Part shown: positions 26,627 to 35,989 of the stretch, piece after piece
Numbering within the stretch: the first letter of the stretch is position 1
Layout: each line of letters starts with the position of its first letter
Assembly (NCBI GenBank): GCA_965279115.1
Contig: OZ257137.1
Coordinates: forward strand, 5,270,001-5,334,000
Origin: JAEUOS01 sp965279115
GTDB taxonomy: Bacteria > Pseudomonadota > Gammaproteobacteria > Burkholderiales > JAEUOS01
Length of the DNA: 64,000 nt
Direction of reading: 5' to 3'
Translations under genes and position numbers: made by a program
The notes under the pieces: model-generated
The model's database searches: none
Told to the model about the DNA's origin: nothing
The model's input: only the letters and a program-made list of their open reading frames with translations

Positions 26627-27610
26627 CTACTGCGGCGGCAACAACCGCCCCCGCACCAGAAGCACCAGCGTGCGCACCGCCAGAAGCGCGATCACCACAC
26701 TCGCAATCGCCACGGCCGCCAGCCCCACCTGTGGTGACCAGTTGCCGCGCCGCACCGCCTCGACAGTCGCGCCGGCCATGGCGGCCAGCGGAAACGAGAA
26801 GGACCAGAACCCCGCATTGAACGGCACCGCAGTCCAGTAACGCCAGCGCGTCAGCACCGCGAAGAGTGGGCCGCTGGCGATGCCCAGGCACACCATCAAG
26901 ACCTCCGCCGGTAGGGCAGGCCAAAGCGTCGCTACCGCCAGCGAGCCCACAGCCGCCGGGGCGATCTCCAGGCCCAGGGTCGGTCGCAAGGCCACCGGCA
27001 GCGGCCCGCTGAACAGGCGATGCAGGATGCGGATTTCCAGCAACGCCCAGGCGCCCATGCCCATGCCGAACAGCAGTGCGGCCCATCCCGGCTGTTGCAG
27101 GGCGCCCAGCGCCATGGCGCCGACGAAGCCGCCGGCCACGGTGGGCAGGTAGAGGGCGGGGGTTACCAGTTCCGGCGGCATCTGGCCGGTGGAAAGTTTC
27201 GCCACCACTTGCCATGCCAGTGCGCCTTCCACGACCAGCGCGACCACGGTCACGGCATACCAGATCTCGACGGGGTCGGGAAAGATCGGTGCGAGCAGTG
27301 CCACGATCAGCAGCAGGCTCACCGGCCACAGCGCCAGCAGCGCGCCTTGCACCGGGTGCCCCCATTCCTGCCGAGCCACATTCAAGTGCAGGGCGAGCTT
27401 GGCCAGCCAAAGCGAGGTGAGAATCAACAGCAGTGCAAGGCCGGAGCCGAAGAGGTACAACGAGACCGGGTTGCCGATGGTGTGGCCCAGTGGCACGAGG
27501 CGCTGCCATGCACCGGACAAGCCCATGATGCCCAATGGAATGGCGAACAGGCCCGGGTGTAGCCGGGCCAGCCATGGGCGTGTCAGCGGCGGGGGAGGTG
27601 TGGGTTTCAA
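26627..27610 (-). CDS. TDT/SLAC1-family transporter (TehA-like)
   Basis: A 327-residue polytopic inner-membrane protein with about ten hydrophobic segments. The start LARLHPGLFAIPLGIMGLSGAW and the later ARQEWGHPVQGALLALWPVS and WSFSFPLAAMAGATVEAVRR are typical of the tellurite-resistance/dicarboxylate transporter family, which includes TehA, Mae1 and plant SLAC1 anion channels. Bacterial members export or leak small anions such as nitrate, chloride or dicarboxylates. The start is a TTG at 27610 with no clear ribosome site, so the N-terminus is uncertain by a few residues. It lies 48 bases downstream of a Bug receptor gene on the same strand and could share its message. Confidence 0.85.
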   Translation of the reverse strand: MKPTPPPPLTRPWLARLHPGLFAIPLGIMGLSGAWQRLVPLGHTIGNPVSLYLFGSGLALLLILTSLWLAKLALHLNVARQEWGHPVQGALLALWPVSLLLIVALLAPIFPDPVEIWYAVTVVALVVEGALAWQVVAKLSTGQMPPELVTPALYLPTVAGGFVGAMALGALQQPGWAALLFGMGMGAWALLEIRILHRLFSGPLPVALRPTLGLEIAPAAVGSLAVATLWPALPAEVLMVCLGIASGPLFAVLTRWRYWTAVPFNAGFWSFSFPLAAMAGATVEAVRRGNWSPQVGLAAVAIASVVIALLAVRTLVLLVRGRLLPPQ

Positions 27611-27658
27611 ATGGGCGCTCGCGGCGGGCGCAGAAGCCCCCGCCGCTTCAGGCCGCGA

Positions 27659-28648
27659 CTATTCCGGGTCGACCCCGGCGTCCTTGAGGATCTTGCCCAT
27701 CACCGGCGATTCGGCCTTGATGATTTCCATCACACGCGCCGGCGTGCTGTGGGCGGTGGCGATGCCGAGCTTGGAGTAGGTCTCGCGCACGTCAGGCAGC
27801 GCCATCACCTTGGCCAGATCGGCGTTGATGCGATTGACCACCTCGGCCGGCGTGCCCTTGGGCGCGGCCAGCGCCCACCAGATGCTGGCGTTGAAACCGG
27901 GGATGCCGGCTTCGATCATCGTCGGCACGTCCGGCAGCACGGCCGAGCGGGTCGGGCTGGTCACGGCGATGGCGCGCAGCTTGCCCGCCTGGATTTGCGG
28001 CATGGCGGGCACCATGTCGGCAAACACCATCTGGATCTGCCCGGCCACTGCGTCGGTGACGGCCTGGATGGTGCCCTTGTAGGGGATGTGCACGATGTTC
28101 ACGCCGGTGGCGGCCTTGTACATCTCGCCGCTGATGTGCGACTGGATGCCCTTGCCGCCGGAGCCGAAGTTGAGCGTGCCGGGCTTGGACTTGGCCAGCG
28201 CCGTCAGTTCCGCCAGCGTCTTCACCGGGATGGAGGGGTGCACCACCAGCACCTGGCCGGCGGTGGCCACCAGGGAGATGTAGGCGAAGTCGTTGTTCGG
28301 GTCGAAGCCCAGGCGCTTGTACAGGAAAGGGTTGGTCACCGCCGTGCTGCTGTTGGAAAGCAGCAGGGTGTAGCCGTCGGGCGCGGCCTTTGCCGCGAGT
28401 TCATGCCCGATGTTGCCGCCGGCGCCGGGCCGGTTGTCCACCGCGACGGTCTGGCCGAGCGATTCGGAAAGCTTTTGCGCCAACAGGCGCGACAGCACAT
28501 CGCTGGAGCCACCCGGCGGGAAGGGGGTGATCAGCTTGATCGGGCGGTTCGGCCAGGCGGTCTGCGCCATCGCGGGCGCGGCGCAAATGGCGCCGATCGC
28601 GGCGGCGAGAAGCGCGCGACGCAGGCGTGAAGTTACGGCTTGGGGCAT
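27659..28648 (-). CDS. Bug-family TTT transporter substrate-binding receptor
   Basis: A 329-residue periplasmic receptor. Signal peptide ends at PAMAQ, followed by RPIKLITPFPPGGSSDVLSR, NRPGAGGNIGHELAAK, APDGYTLLLSN and VHIPYKGTIQAVTDAVAGQ. GGAGACC lies before ATG 28648. The gene follows the Lrp-type regulator on the same strand after 85 bases and precedes the TehA-like gene. That makes a three-gene unit (regulator, receptor, channel) facing the E1 dehydrogenase gene. A 2-oxo acid or the amino acid that yields it would be a sensible ligand, but this is inference from context only. Confidence 0.9.
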   Translation of the reverse strand: MPQAVTSRLRRALLAAAIGAICAAPAMAQTAWPNRPIKLITPFPPGGSSDVLSRLLAQKLSESLGQTVAVDNRPGAGGNIGHELAAKAAPDGYTLLLSNSSTAVTNPFLYKRLGFDPNNDFAYISLVATAGQVLVVHPSIPVKTLAELTALAKSKPGTLNFGSGGKGIQSHISGEMYKAATGVNIVHIPYKGTIQAVTDAVAGQIQMVFADMVPAMPQIQAGKLRAIAVTSPTRSAVLPDVPTMIEAGIPGFNASIWWALAAPKGTPAEVVNRINADLAKVMALPDVRETYSKLGIATAHSTPARVMEIIKAESPVMGKILKDAGVDPE

Positions 28649-28733
28649 TACTTGGTCTCCTGTATGGGCCCCGGATCATCAATGGTCGTCCGGGTTGCTG
28701 GGATTGCGAGCGGCTTCGGGCCGGATGCGCAGT

Positions 28734-29222
28734 CTAGCGGGTTCGCGCGCCGGATGGCAGGGGCAGCGCGGTCTGGTACTTCACCTGCTTCAACGCAAAC
28801 GAAGAGCGGATGTTGGCGATACCCGGAATCTTGGTGAGATGGTCGACGATGAAGCGTTCCAGCGCCTGGATGTCGGGCACCACCACACGCAGCAGGTAGT
28901 CGGAATCCCCGGTCATGAGGTAGCACTCCATCACCTCCGGGCGTTTCTGGATGGCGGCTTCAAATCCCCCGAGCTGTTTTTCCACCTGCTTTTCCAGCGT
29001 TACCTGGATGAACACGCTCACCGTCAAACCGATCCTGAGCGGGTTCAGGAGGGTGACGTACTTGTCGATGTAGCCGCCGGCTTCCAGTTCGCGCACCCGC
29101 GCAAGACAGGGCGAGGGCGAGAGGTTCACCGCCTCGGCCAGCTTCACGTTGGAGACGCGTGCGTCGCCCTGGAGGCGCTCCAGGATTTGCCAGTCGGTGG
29201 CGTCGAGGTCTGTGGACGGCAT
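28734..29222 (-). CDS. Lrp/AsnC-family transcriptional regulator
   Basis: A 162-residue regulator. An N-terminal helix-turn-helix (DATDWQILERLQGDARVSNV, NLSPSPCLARVRELEAGGYI) precedes the RAM/AsnC ligand domain (VFIQVTLEKQ, VMECYLMTGDSDYLLRVVV). Lrp-type regulators form octamers and respond to amino acids. It is divergent from the homodimeric E1 gene, and the gap holds a good Lrp-like box. In Pseudomonas putida the Lrp-type MdeR is divergent from genes for methionine breakdown that include an E1-like 2-oxobutyrate dehydrogenase (MdeB), an arrangement much like this one. ATG 29222 has no clear ribosome site. The open frame extends far upstream but only as antisense to the E1 gene. Confidence 0.9.
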   Translation of the reverse strand: MPSTDLDATDWQILERLQGDARVSNVKLAEAVNLSPSPCLARVRELEAGGYIDKYVTLLNPLRIGLTVSVFIQVTLEKQVEKQLGGFEAAIQKRPEVMECYLMTGDSDYLLRVVVPDIQALERFIVDHLTKIPGIANIRSSFALKQVKYQTALPLPSGARTR

Positions 29223-29247
29223 GATTGATCGAAAAAGTGTCGTATAG

Positions 29248-29262
29248 CGGCATTTTATGCTG
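29248..29262 (+). promoter_or_regulatory. Lrp-type operator CGGCATTTTATGCTG
   Basis: Matches the E. coli Lrp consensus YAGHAWATTWTDCTR at 13 of 15 positions. It lies 26 bases upstream of the Lrp-type gene start and 94 bases before the E1 start, in their shared intergenic region. Control of both genes by the encoded regulator is likely. Confidence 0.6.
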
Positions 29263-29355
29263 TTCAGCGGTGGTTCGGCCACTGGAATAGGCACAACCCG
29301 CAGGGCGGGCGGCGGTAGCATCACGCATCGTCCGCACCTCACGCAATGTGCTTCC

Positions 29356-32097
29356 ATGACCGACCACTCCGAAATCAGCGAACTGCTCCGCCAGGCGATT
29401 GCCGCCGACCTTGACCCGGTTGAAACCCGCGAATGGATAGAGGCGCTGGCGGCGGTGGTCGCAAGCGAAGGTGAGGGCCGCGCCCAATACCTGTTGAAGC
29501 GCCTCACCGAGGCGGCACGCGGCATGGGCGTGGACGCACCGCGCGGCCTCAACACGCCGTACCGCAATACCATCCCGCTGGAAAAGCAGGCGCCGTTTCC
29601 CGGCGACCTGTCGCTGGAAAACCGCCTCACCGCCATCGTGCGCTGGAACGCGCTGGCCATGGTGGTGCGTGCCAACCGCGCCTCGTCCGAACTGGGTGGC
29701 CACATCGCCAGCTACGCGTCGGCGGCCGATCTGTTCGAGGTGGGTTTCAACCACTTTTTCCGCGGCAACGACGCGCCCGACGGCGGCGACCTGGTGTACT
29801 TCCAGCCGCATTCGGCGCCCGGCGTGTACGCGCGCGCCTTCCTCGAAGGGCGCCTGGGCGAGGCGCAGTTGTCCAACTACCGGCGCGAACTTGAGTCGGG
29901 CGGCGGTCTTTCCTCCTACCCGCACCCCTGGCTGATGCCGGATTTCTGGCAGTTCCCCACCGGTTCCATGGGCCTGGGGCCTATCCAGGCCATCTACCAG
30001 GCGCGCTTCATGCGCTACCTCGAACACCGCGGCGTCAAGGGCGCGGGTTCGCGCAAGGTGTGGGCCTTTGTCGGCGATGGCGAGATGGACGAGCCTGAGT
30101 CACTGGCCGCGCTTTCGCTGGCTGCCCGCGAGGGGCTGGACAACCTGGTGTTCGTGGTCAATTGCAACCTGCAGCGGCTTGACGGCCCGGTGCGCGGCAA
30201 TGGTTCCATCATCCAGGAACTCGAGGGCCTTTTTGCCGGCGCGGGCTGGAACGTCATCAAGCTTTTGTGGGGTTCCAACTGGGACGCGCTGTTCGCGCGC
30301 GACCATGCCGGCGCGCTGGTGCAGCGCCTGCATGAAACCGTCGATGGCGAGTTCCAGAAATACTCCGCCACCGACGGCAAGTTCAACCGCGAGCAGTTCT
30401 TCAACAAGTACCCGGAAGTGCGCGCGCTGGTGGCCCACATGAGCGATGCCGATATCGACGCGTTGCGTCGCGGCGGCCACGATCCGGTGAAGATCCATGC
30501 CGCGTACCACGCCGCGGCCCAGCATCGCGGTACGCCGACGGTGATCCTCGCCAAGACCATGAAGGGCTTCGGCATGGGCTCGGCCGGCCAGGCGAAGATG
30601 ACCACGCACCAGCAGAAAAAGCTCGATGACGCGGCGCTGCTGGCCTTCCGCGACCGCTTCGCGCTGCCGCTCTCCGACGAGGAGGTCAAGGCAGTCACTT
30701 TCTACCGCCCGGCGCCCGACAGCGCGGAGATGAAGTACCTGATGGCGCGCCGTGCCAGCCTGGGTGGCCCCTTGCCGGCCCGCCGCGGCCAGGCGCCGGC
30801 GCTTGTGGCGCCGCAGGCCAATGTGTTCGCCAAGTTCGCCGTCGATGCCGCCGCCGGCGCCACCGGGGCGGGCAGCGAGGCCGGGGCAGCCGCGTCCGAC
30901 ATGTCCTCCACCATGGCCTTCGTGCGCATGCTCACCAGCCTGACGCGTGACAAGGTGGTGGGCAAGCGTGTGGTGCCCATCGTCGCGGACGAGGCGCGCA
31001 CCTTCGGCATGCAGGCGATGTTCCGCGGCATCGGCATCTATTCGCCCAACGGCCAGGCCTACGAGCCGGAAGACGCCGACGAGCTGCTGTACTACAAGGA
31101 GGCGCGCGACGGCCAGATCCTCGAGGAAGGCATCACCGAGGCAGGCGCCATGTCGTCATGGATCGCCGCGGCCACCAGCTATGCCAATCACGGCACGCCG
31201 ATGCTGCCGTTCTACATCTACTACTCGATGTTCGGCTTCCAGCGCGTGGCCGACCTGATCTGGGCGGCGGCCGACCAGCGCTCGCGCGGCTTTCTCGTCG
31301 GCGCGACTTCCGGGCGCACCACGCTCGCCGGCGAGGGCCTGCAGCACCAGGACGGCAGCAGCCACCTGGTGGCGTCCACCGTGCCCAACTGCCGCGCCTA
31401 CGACCCCTGCTATGCCCACGAGGTGGCGATCATCATCGAGGAGGGCATGCGCGCCATGCTCGAGCGCGGCGAGGACGTCTTCTATTACCTCACCGTCACC
31501 AACGAGAACACGGCGCAGGAGCGCTACGACCCGGCCATGCGCGAAGGCATCGTGCGCGGCATGTACAAGCTCGATGCGGCGCGCGGCGCGGCAAAGGTAC
31601 GCTTGCTCGGCAGTGCCGCCATGCTGCCCGAGGTGCGCCGCGCGGCCACCCTGTTGCGCGAGGACTTCGGCATCGAATCCGAGGTGTTCTCGGTGACCAG
31701 TTTCGGGCAGTTGCAGCGTGAGGGCATGGCCGCCGAACGCTCGCGCCTGCGTGCGCTGGTGGCCGGTGACAGGGAATCCGGCGCCAAGACCTGGGTCGAG
31801 CAGTGCCTGGGTGACTCGCAGGCGCCGGTCATCGCCGCCACCGACTATGTGCGCGCCGTGCCGGAACTGATCCGCGCGCAGATCGGTACGCGCTATGTGA
31901 CGCTCGGCACCGACGGCTTCGGGCGCAGCGACACGCGCGTCGCGCTGCGACGTTTTTTCGAGGTCGACAGTCACCAGGTGGTGCTGGCGGCACTGGCCGC
32001 GCTGGTGGCCGAGGGCGGGGCGGAAGCGGCGCTGGTGGGTCGGGCGGCGCGCCGTTACGGGATCACCCTCGACGAAGCCGCGCCCTGGGAGCGTTGA
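29356..32097 (+). CDS. aceE: Homodimeric-type 2-oxo acid (pyruvate) dehydrogenase E1 component
   Basis: A 913-residue thiamine-diphosphate enzyme that decarboxylates pyruvate or a related 2-oxo acid and transfers the acyl group to a lipoyl E2. The ThDP motif runs from GDGEMDEPES (about 239) to VVNCNLQRLDGPVRG (about 267). Other AceE features: TPYRNTIPLEKQAPFPGDLS, HFFRGNDAPDGGDLVYFQPH, KTMKGFGMGSAGQ, GRTTLAGEGLQHQDGSSH. It is slightly longer than E. coli AceE (887) through an Ala/Gly-rich linker after residue 480. No E2 or E3 gene follows, although aceE is normally the first gene of aceEF-lpd. Together with the divergent Lrp regulator this argues for an MdeB-like enzyme acting on 2-oxobutyrate or branched substrates. 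The canonical pyruvate E1 cannot be excluded. Confidence 0.9.
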   Translation: MTDHSEISELLRQAIAADLDPVETREWIEALAAVVASEGEGRAQYLLKRLTEAARGMGVDAPRGLNTPYRNTIPLEKQAPFPGDLSLENRLTAIVRWNALAMVVRANRASSELGGHIASYASAADLFEVGFNHFFRGNDAPDGGDLVYFQPHSAPGVYARAFLEGRLGEAQLSNYRRELESGGGLSSYPHPWLMPDFWQFPTGSMGLGPIQAIYQARFMRYLEHRGVKGAGSRKVWAFVGDGEMDEPESLAALSLAAREGLDNLVFVVNCNLQRLDGPVRGNGSIIQELEGLFAGAGWNVIKLLWGSNWDALFARDHAGALVQRLHETVDGEFQKYSATDGKFNREQFFNKYPEVRALVAHMSDADIDALRRGGHDPVKIHAAYHAAAQHRGTPTVILAKTMKGFGMGSAGQAKMTTHQQKKLDDAALLAFRDRFALPLSDEEVKAVTFYRPAPDSAEMKYLMARRASLGGPLPARRGQAPALVAPQANVFAKFAVDAAAGATGAGSEAGAAASDMSSTMAFVRMLTSLTRDKVVGKRVVPIVADEARTFGMQAMFRGIGIYSPNGQAYEPEDADELLYYKEARDGQILEEGITEAGAMSSWIAAATSYANHGTPMLPFYIYYSMFGFQRVADLIWAAADQRSRGFLVGATSGRTTLAGEGLQHQDGSSHLVASTVPNCRAYDPCYAHEVAIIIEEGMRAMLERGEDVFYYLTVTNENTAQERYDPAMREGIVRGMYKLDAARGAAKVRLLGSAAMLPEVRRAATLLREDFGIESEVFSVTSFGQLQREGMAAERSRLRALVAGDRESGAKTWVEQCLGDSQAPVIAATDYVRAVPELIRAQIGTRYVTLGTDGFGRSDTRVALRRFFEVDSHQVVLAALAALVAEGGAEAALVGRAARRYGITLDEAAPWER

Positions 32098-32242
32098 GCG
32101 CGCGGTTCGCGCCGGTGCCCGGCGTGTGACCACAGGGACGTTTCCGGGCTAGAATCATTGTTTGGCCCGAGCCGCGACGGATTGCGGTGCCGGGTTCGCA
32201 ATTTCCGCACGCATTTCCCACCGAATTCACCTGAAATACCCC

Positions 32243-34537
32243 ATGCAACCCACACGCAGAGAAGACTTGCGCCTGATCCAGGGCCAGGGGCGCTACGCCT
32301 CCGACTGGAACATGGCGGGTCAGTTGTTCGCGGCCGTGCTGCGCTCGCCGCATGCCGCCGCCCGCATCGTCCGCATTGACACCGCTGCCGCGCTGGCTGC
32401 GCCCGGCGTCAAGGCAGTGCTCACCCATGCCGACGCCGAGCGCGCCGGATTCAAATCCGTGGTGGGCGGTGTGGCCCTGAAGGACCGCAACGGCCAGCCG
32501 ATGAAAAAGCCGTATTACCCGGTGCTGGCCAAGGACAGTGTGGCCTATGTCGGCCAGGCGGTCGCTTTCGTGGTGGCCGAATCCACCTCCGCCGCCCAGG
32601 ACGCCACCGAACTCATCGAGGTGGAGTACGAGGAGCGGCCCTCGGTGGTCGACTTCGCCGATGCCATCGCCGCCGGCGCGCCGCGCGTGCATGCCGACAT
32701 CGAAGGCAACATCGCCTATGTGCATGAGCACGGCGACGCGGCCGCGGTCGAGGCGGCCTTCGCCAAGGCGCATCGCACCACCAAACTCAAGGTCGACAGC
32801 CAGCGCCTGGTGTGCAACCCGATGGAGCCGCGTGCCTGCCTGGCGGCCTTCGACGCCGGCACCGGCCGCTACACCCTGCATGCCCCCTCGCAGGGCCTGA
32901 TCGGCGCGCGTACCCACATCGAGCAGATCACCGGCCTGCCGGCCAAGGACGTCGACCTGATCGTCGAGGACGTCGGCGGCAGCTTCGGCATTCGCGGCAC
33001 GCCGTATCCCGAATACTTCATGGCCATGCTGGCGGCCAAAACGCTGGGCAAGCCTGTCAAGTGGGTCGGCACCCGCAGCGATACCTTCCTTTCCGACTAT
33101 CACGGCCGGGCGCTGGCTCTGTGCGGCGAAGTCGCGCTGGACGAGTCCGGCAAGTTCCTCGCCTTCCGCTGGAACGACGAAATCAATCTCGGTGCCTACG
33201 CCGGGCCGTTCGGCGCCTTCATCGGCACGCAGAACGTCTCGATCACCTCGCATGGCGTGTACGCCGTGCCGGCGGTGTATGTGCGCTCGACCCTGGCCTA
33301 CACCAACACCACGCCGATCTCCGCCTATCGTGGTGCCGGGCGCCCGGACATCGCCTACGCCATCGAGCGCCTGGTCGACCAGGCGGCTTTCGAGCACGGC
33401 TTCGATCCGCTGGAGCTGCGCCGCCGCAACTTCATCACGCCGGCGCAAATGCCTTTCAAGACCGCCACCGGGCCCACTTATGACAGTGGCGACTTTCCGG
33501 CCGTGATGGAGCATGCGCTCAAGGCCTCCGACTGGGCCGGTTTCCCCGCTCGCCGCAAGGAAAGCGAAGCACGCGGCAAGCTGCGTGGCATAGGTCTGGC
33601 CTCATACCTGGAAGCCGCCGGTGCCGGCACCTTCAACAAGGACCAGACAGCCGCGCGCGTCGGTGACGACGGCCGCATCACCATCTTCTGCATGGCCGGC
33701 GGTTCCGGCCAGGGCCACGAGACCACCTTCGTCGGCGTGTTCGCCGACGAACTCGGTGTCGAGCAGGGCGCGATCGAATACCGCGCCAGCGACCTGGCCG
33801 CGGCAGACCTGATCGGCAACGGCACCGGCGGTTCGCGCACCGCCGCCGGCCAGGGCAGCGCGTTCAAGGCGCTGGCCCGCGCGCTGATCGAAAAGGCCAA
33901 GCCGCTCGCCAGCACGCTCCTGGGCGGCGATGCCGAATACGCCAACGGACGCTTTACCGCCGGCGGCAAGTCGGTGGGCTTGATCGACATGGCGCGCAAG
34001 ATGACACGCGGCGCCGACGGCAAGCATCCCCTGGATTGCGACGCCGAGGCCTCGTCCCCCGCGACCTTTCCGAATGGCTGCCACGTGGCCGAGATCGAGA
34101 TCGATCCCGACACCGGCGTCACCGAGATCATCCGCTACACCTCCATCGACGACCTCGGCAACGTGCTGCAGCCGATGCTGGTCGAAGGCCAGGTACATGG
34201 CGGTGTGGCGCAGGGCTGGGGCCAGGTGTTCGGCGAGCATGCGGTGTACGACCGCGAGTCCGGGCAGTTCCTGACGGCCAGCTTCATGGACTACGCCATG
34301 CCGCGCGCCGGCTGGCTGAAGGGCACCTTCACCCGCGAAAGCCACCCGGTACCCACCGCCACCAACCTGATGGGCGCCAAGGGCGTGGGAGAATCCGGCT
34401 GCTCGGGTTCGCTGCCTGCGCTGATGAATGCGCTGATGAATGCTGTTCGCCCGGCAGGCGTGAAGGATCTGCAGATGCCGGTCACACCGGTTGTGATGTG
34501 GCGCACCTTGAACCAGACCGCGCGCAAGGCGGCCTGA
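32243..34537 (+). CDS. Molybdenum hydroxylase large subunit (CoxL/CutL family, type II)
   Basis: A 764-residue molybdopterin-binding catalytic subunit of the xanthine oxidase family. The active-site loop reads ISAYRGAGRPD (about 358-368). This is the AYRGAGR type, not the AYRCSFR of true aerobic CO dehydrogenase, so it belongs to the type II (form II) group with unknown or aromatic/heterocyclic substrates. The catalytic Glu is in GAKGVGESGCSGS (about 716). Other cofactor segments: VEDVGGSFGIRGTPYPE and GGSGQGHETTFVGVFADELG. ATG 32243 was chosen. The opening is slightly short, beginning at the RREDLRLIQGQGRYASDW element. The FAD and iron-sulfur subunits follow, giving the order large-medium-small instead of the common medium-small-large. 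Confidence 0.9.
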   Translation: MQPTRREDLRLIQGQGRYASDWNMAGQLFAAVLRSPHAAARIVRIDTAAALAAPGVKAVLTHADAERAGFKSVVGGVALKDRNGQPMKKPYYPVLAKDSVAYVGQAVAFVVAESTSAAQDATELIEVEYEERPSVVDFADAIAAGAPRVHADIEGNIAYVHEHGDAAAVEAAFAKAHRTTKLKVDSQRLVCNPMEPRACLAAFDAGTGRYTLHAPSQGLIGARTHIEQITGLPAKDVDLIVEDVGGSFGIRGTPYPEYFMAMLAAKTLGKPVKWVGTRSDTFLSDYHGRALALCGEVALDESGKFLAFRWNDEINLGAYAGPFGAFIGTQNVSITSHGVYAVPAVYVRSTLAYTNTTPISAYRGAGRPDIAYAIERLVDQAAFEHGFDPLELRRRNFITPAQMPFKTATGPTYDSGDFPAVMEHALKASDWAGFPARRKESEARGKLRGIGLASYLEAAGAGTFNKDQTAARVGDDGRITIFCMAGGSGQGHETTFVGVFADELGVEQGAIEYRASDLAAADLIGNGTGGSRTAAGQGSAFKALARALIEKAKPLASTLLGGDAEYANGRFTAGGKSVGLIDMARKMTRGADGKHPLDCDAEASSPATFPNGCHVAEIEIDPDTGVTEIIRYTSIDDLGNVLQPMLVEGQVHGGVAQGWGQVFGEHAVYDRESGQFLTASFMDYAMPRAGWLKGTFTRESHPVPTATNLMGAKGVGESGCSGSLPALMNALMNAVRPAGVKDLQMPVTPVVMWRTLNQTARKAA

Positions 34538-34572
34538 ATTACCTGAACTGAGCCGAGACCTGAGGAGAAACG

Positions 34573-35373
34573 ATGTACGCATTTGAATACCTGCGCGCCG
34601 GCAGCCTGGCGGAAGCCGGCGAGTTGCTGGCCAAGAACCCGGAGGCCAAGATCCTGGCCGGCGGGCAGACCTTCATCCCCACGCTCAAGGCACGCCTGGC
34701 GCAGCCGACCCATGTGGTCGACGTGGCCCGTATCAAGGACCTGGCCGGCATCACCGTCACGGCCGATGCCGTCACCATCGGCGCGATGACGCGCCATGTG
34801 GAAGTGGCCAACTCGGCCGAGGTCGGGAAGGCGATTCCCGCACTGGCCGCGCTGGCGCTGGAAATCGGCGACCAGCAGGTGCGCAACCGCGGCACCCTCG
34901 GCGGCTCGGTGGCCAACAACGACCCGGCGGCCGATTACCCCGCGGCAGTGCTGGCGCTTGGCGCCACCATCATCACGACCAAACGTGAAATCGCCGCCGA
35001 CGACTTTTTCCAGGGCATGTTCGCCACCGCGCTGGGCGAGGGCGAAATCATCAAGGCGATCCGCTTCCCGATCCCGAAACGCGCTGCCTATTCCAAGTTC
35101 CACCATCCGGCCTCGGGCTATGCGATGGCAGGGTCCTTCGTGGCCGACACCGCCAAGGGCGTGCGCGTGGCCATCACCGGCGCGGGCGCCTCGGGCGTGT
35201 TCCGCTGGAGCGACGCCGAAGCCGCGCTCGCCAAGAGTTTCGCCGCGGCCTCGCTCGCCGGCCTCAAGGTCGACGACGGCAACTGCATCGCCGACCTGCA
35301 CGCAGGCTCCGACTATCGCGCGCACCTGGCCGCTGTCATGACCAGGCGCGCCGTCCAGACCATCACCGGCTGA
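34573..35373 (+). CDS. Molybdenum hydroxylase medium subunit, FAD-binding (CoxM family)
   Basis: A 266-residue FAD-binding subunit that passes electrons from the molybdenum site via iron-sulfur clusters to an acceptor. FAD motifs are AGGQTFIPTLKARLA (29-43) and the pair IGDQQVRNRGTLGGSVANND and PAADYPA, typical of the CoxM/vanillyl-alcohol-oxidase-type fold. A GAGGAGA site precedes ATG 34573, which is 35 bases after the large-subunit stop. The spacer to the small-subunit gene begins with a 24-base tandem repeat that includes this gene's stop codon. Length is a little under the family's usual 280-290 residues, mainly at the C-terminus. Confidence 0.92.
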   Translation: MYAFEYLRAGSLAEAGELLAKNPEAKILAGGQTFIPTLKARLAQPTHVVDVARIKDLAGITVTADAVTIGAMTRHVEVANSAEVGKAIPALAALALEIGDQQVRNRGTLGGSVANNDPAADYPAAVLALGATIITTKREIAADDFFQGMFATALGEGEIIKAIRFPIPKRAAYSKFHHPASGYAMAGSFVADTAKGVRVAITGAGASGVFRWSDAEAALAKSFAAASLAGLKVDDGNCIADLHAGSDYRAHLAAVMTRRAVQTITG

Positions 35374-35418
35374 ACATCACGCCGACAATCACGCTGAACT
35401 TCACGCTGACAATCACGG
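35371..35418 (+). repeat. 24-base tandem repeat in the medium-small subunit spacer
   Basis: Two adjacent 24-base units (35371-35394 and 35395-35418), 21 of 24 bases identical, each starting TGAAC and containing GACAATCACG. The first unit includes the TGA stop of the medium-subunit gene. The duplication moves the small-subunit start away from the upstream stop and may alter coupling. It has the look of a recent slippage or duplication event. Confidence 0.75.
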
Positions 35419-35425
35419 ATTGCAC

Positions 35426-35893
<468 letters not shown>

Positions 35894-35928
35894 TCGTCTG
35901 CGCAGTGTGGTCGCCCAAGGGCGGCCAT

Positions 35929-35964
35929 GAATGAAAAACGCGCCTGACGGCGCGTTTTTCATTC
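35929..35964. terminator. Bidirectional intrinsic terminator
   Basis: A perfect 16-base-pair stem with arms GAATGAAAAACGCGCC (35929-35944) and its complement (35949-35964) around the loop TGAC. Each arm contributes an A run on one side and a T run on the other, so it can stop both the molybdenum hydroxylase operon and the convergent Bug receptor gene ending at 35990. Confidence 0.9.
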
Positions 35965-35989
35965 TGGGATTGGTGCTTCGAGTCCGTTG

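Noticed and set aside
28734..29705. Lrp-type gene extended upstream on the minus strand
   Set aside because: The extra sequence is antisense to the start of the E1 gene and has no regulator features.
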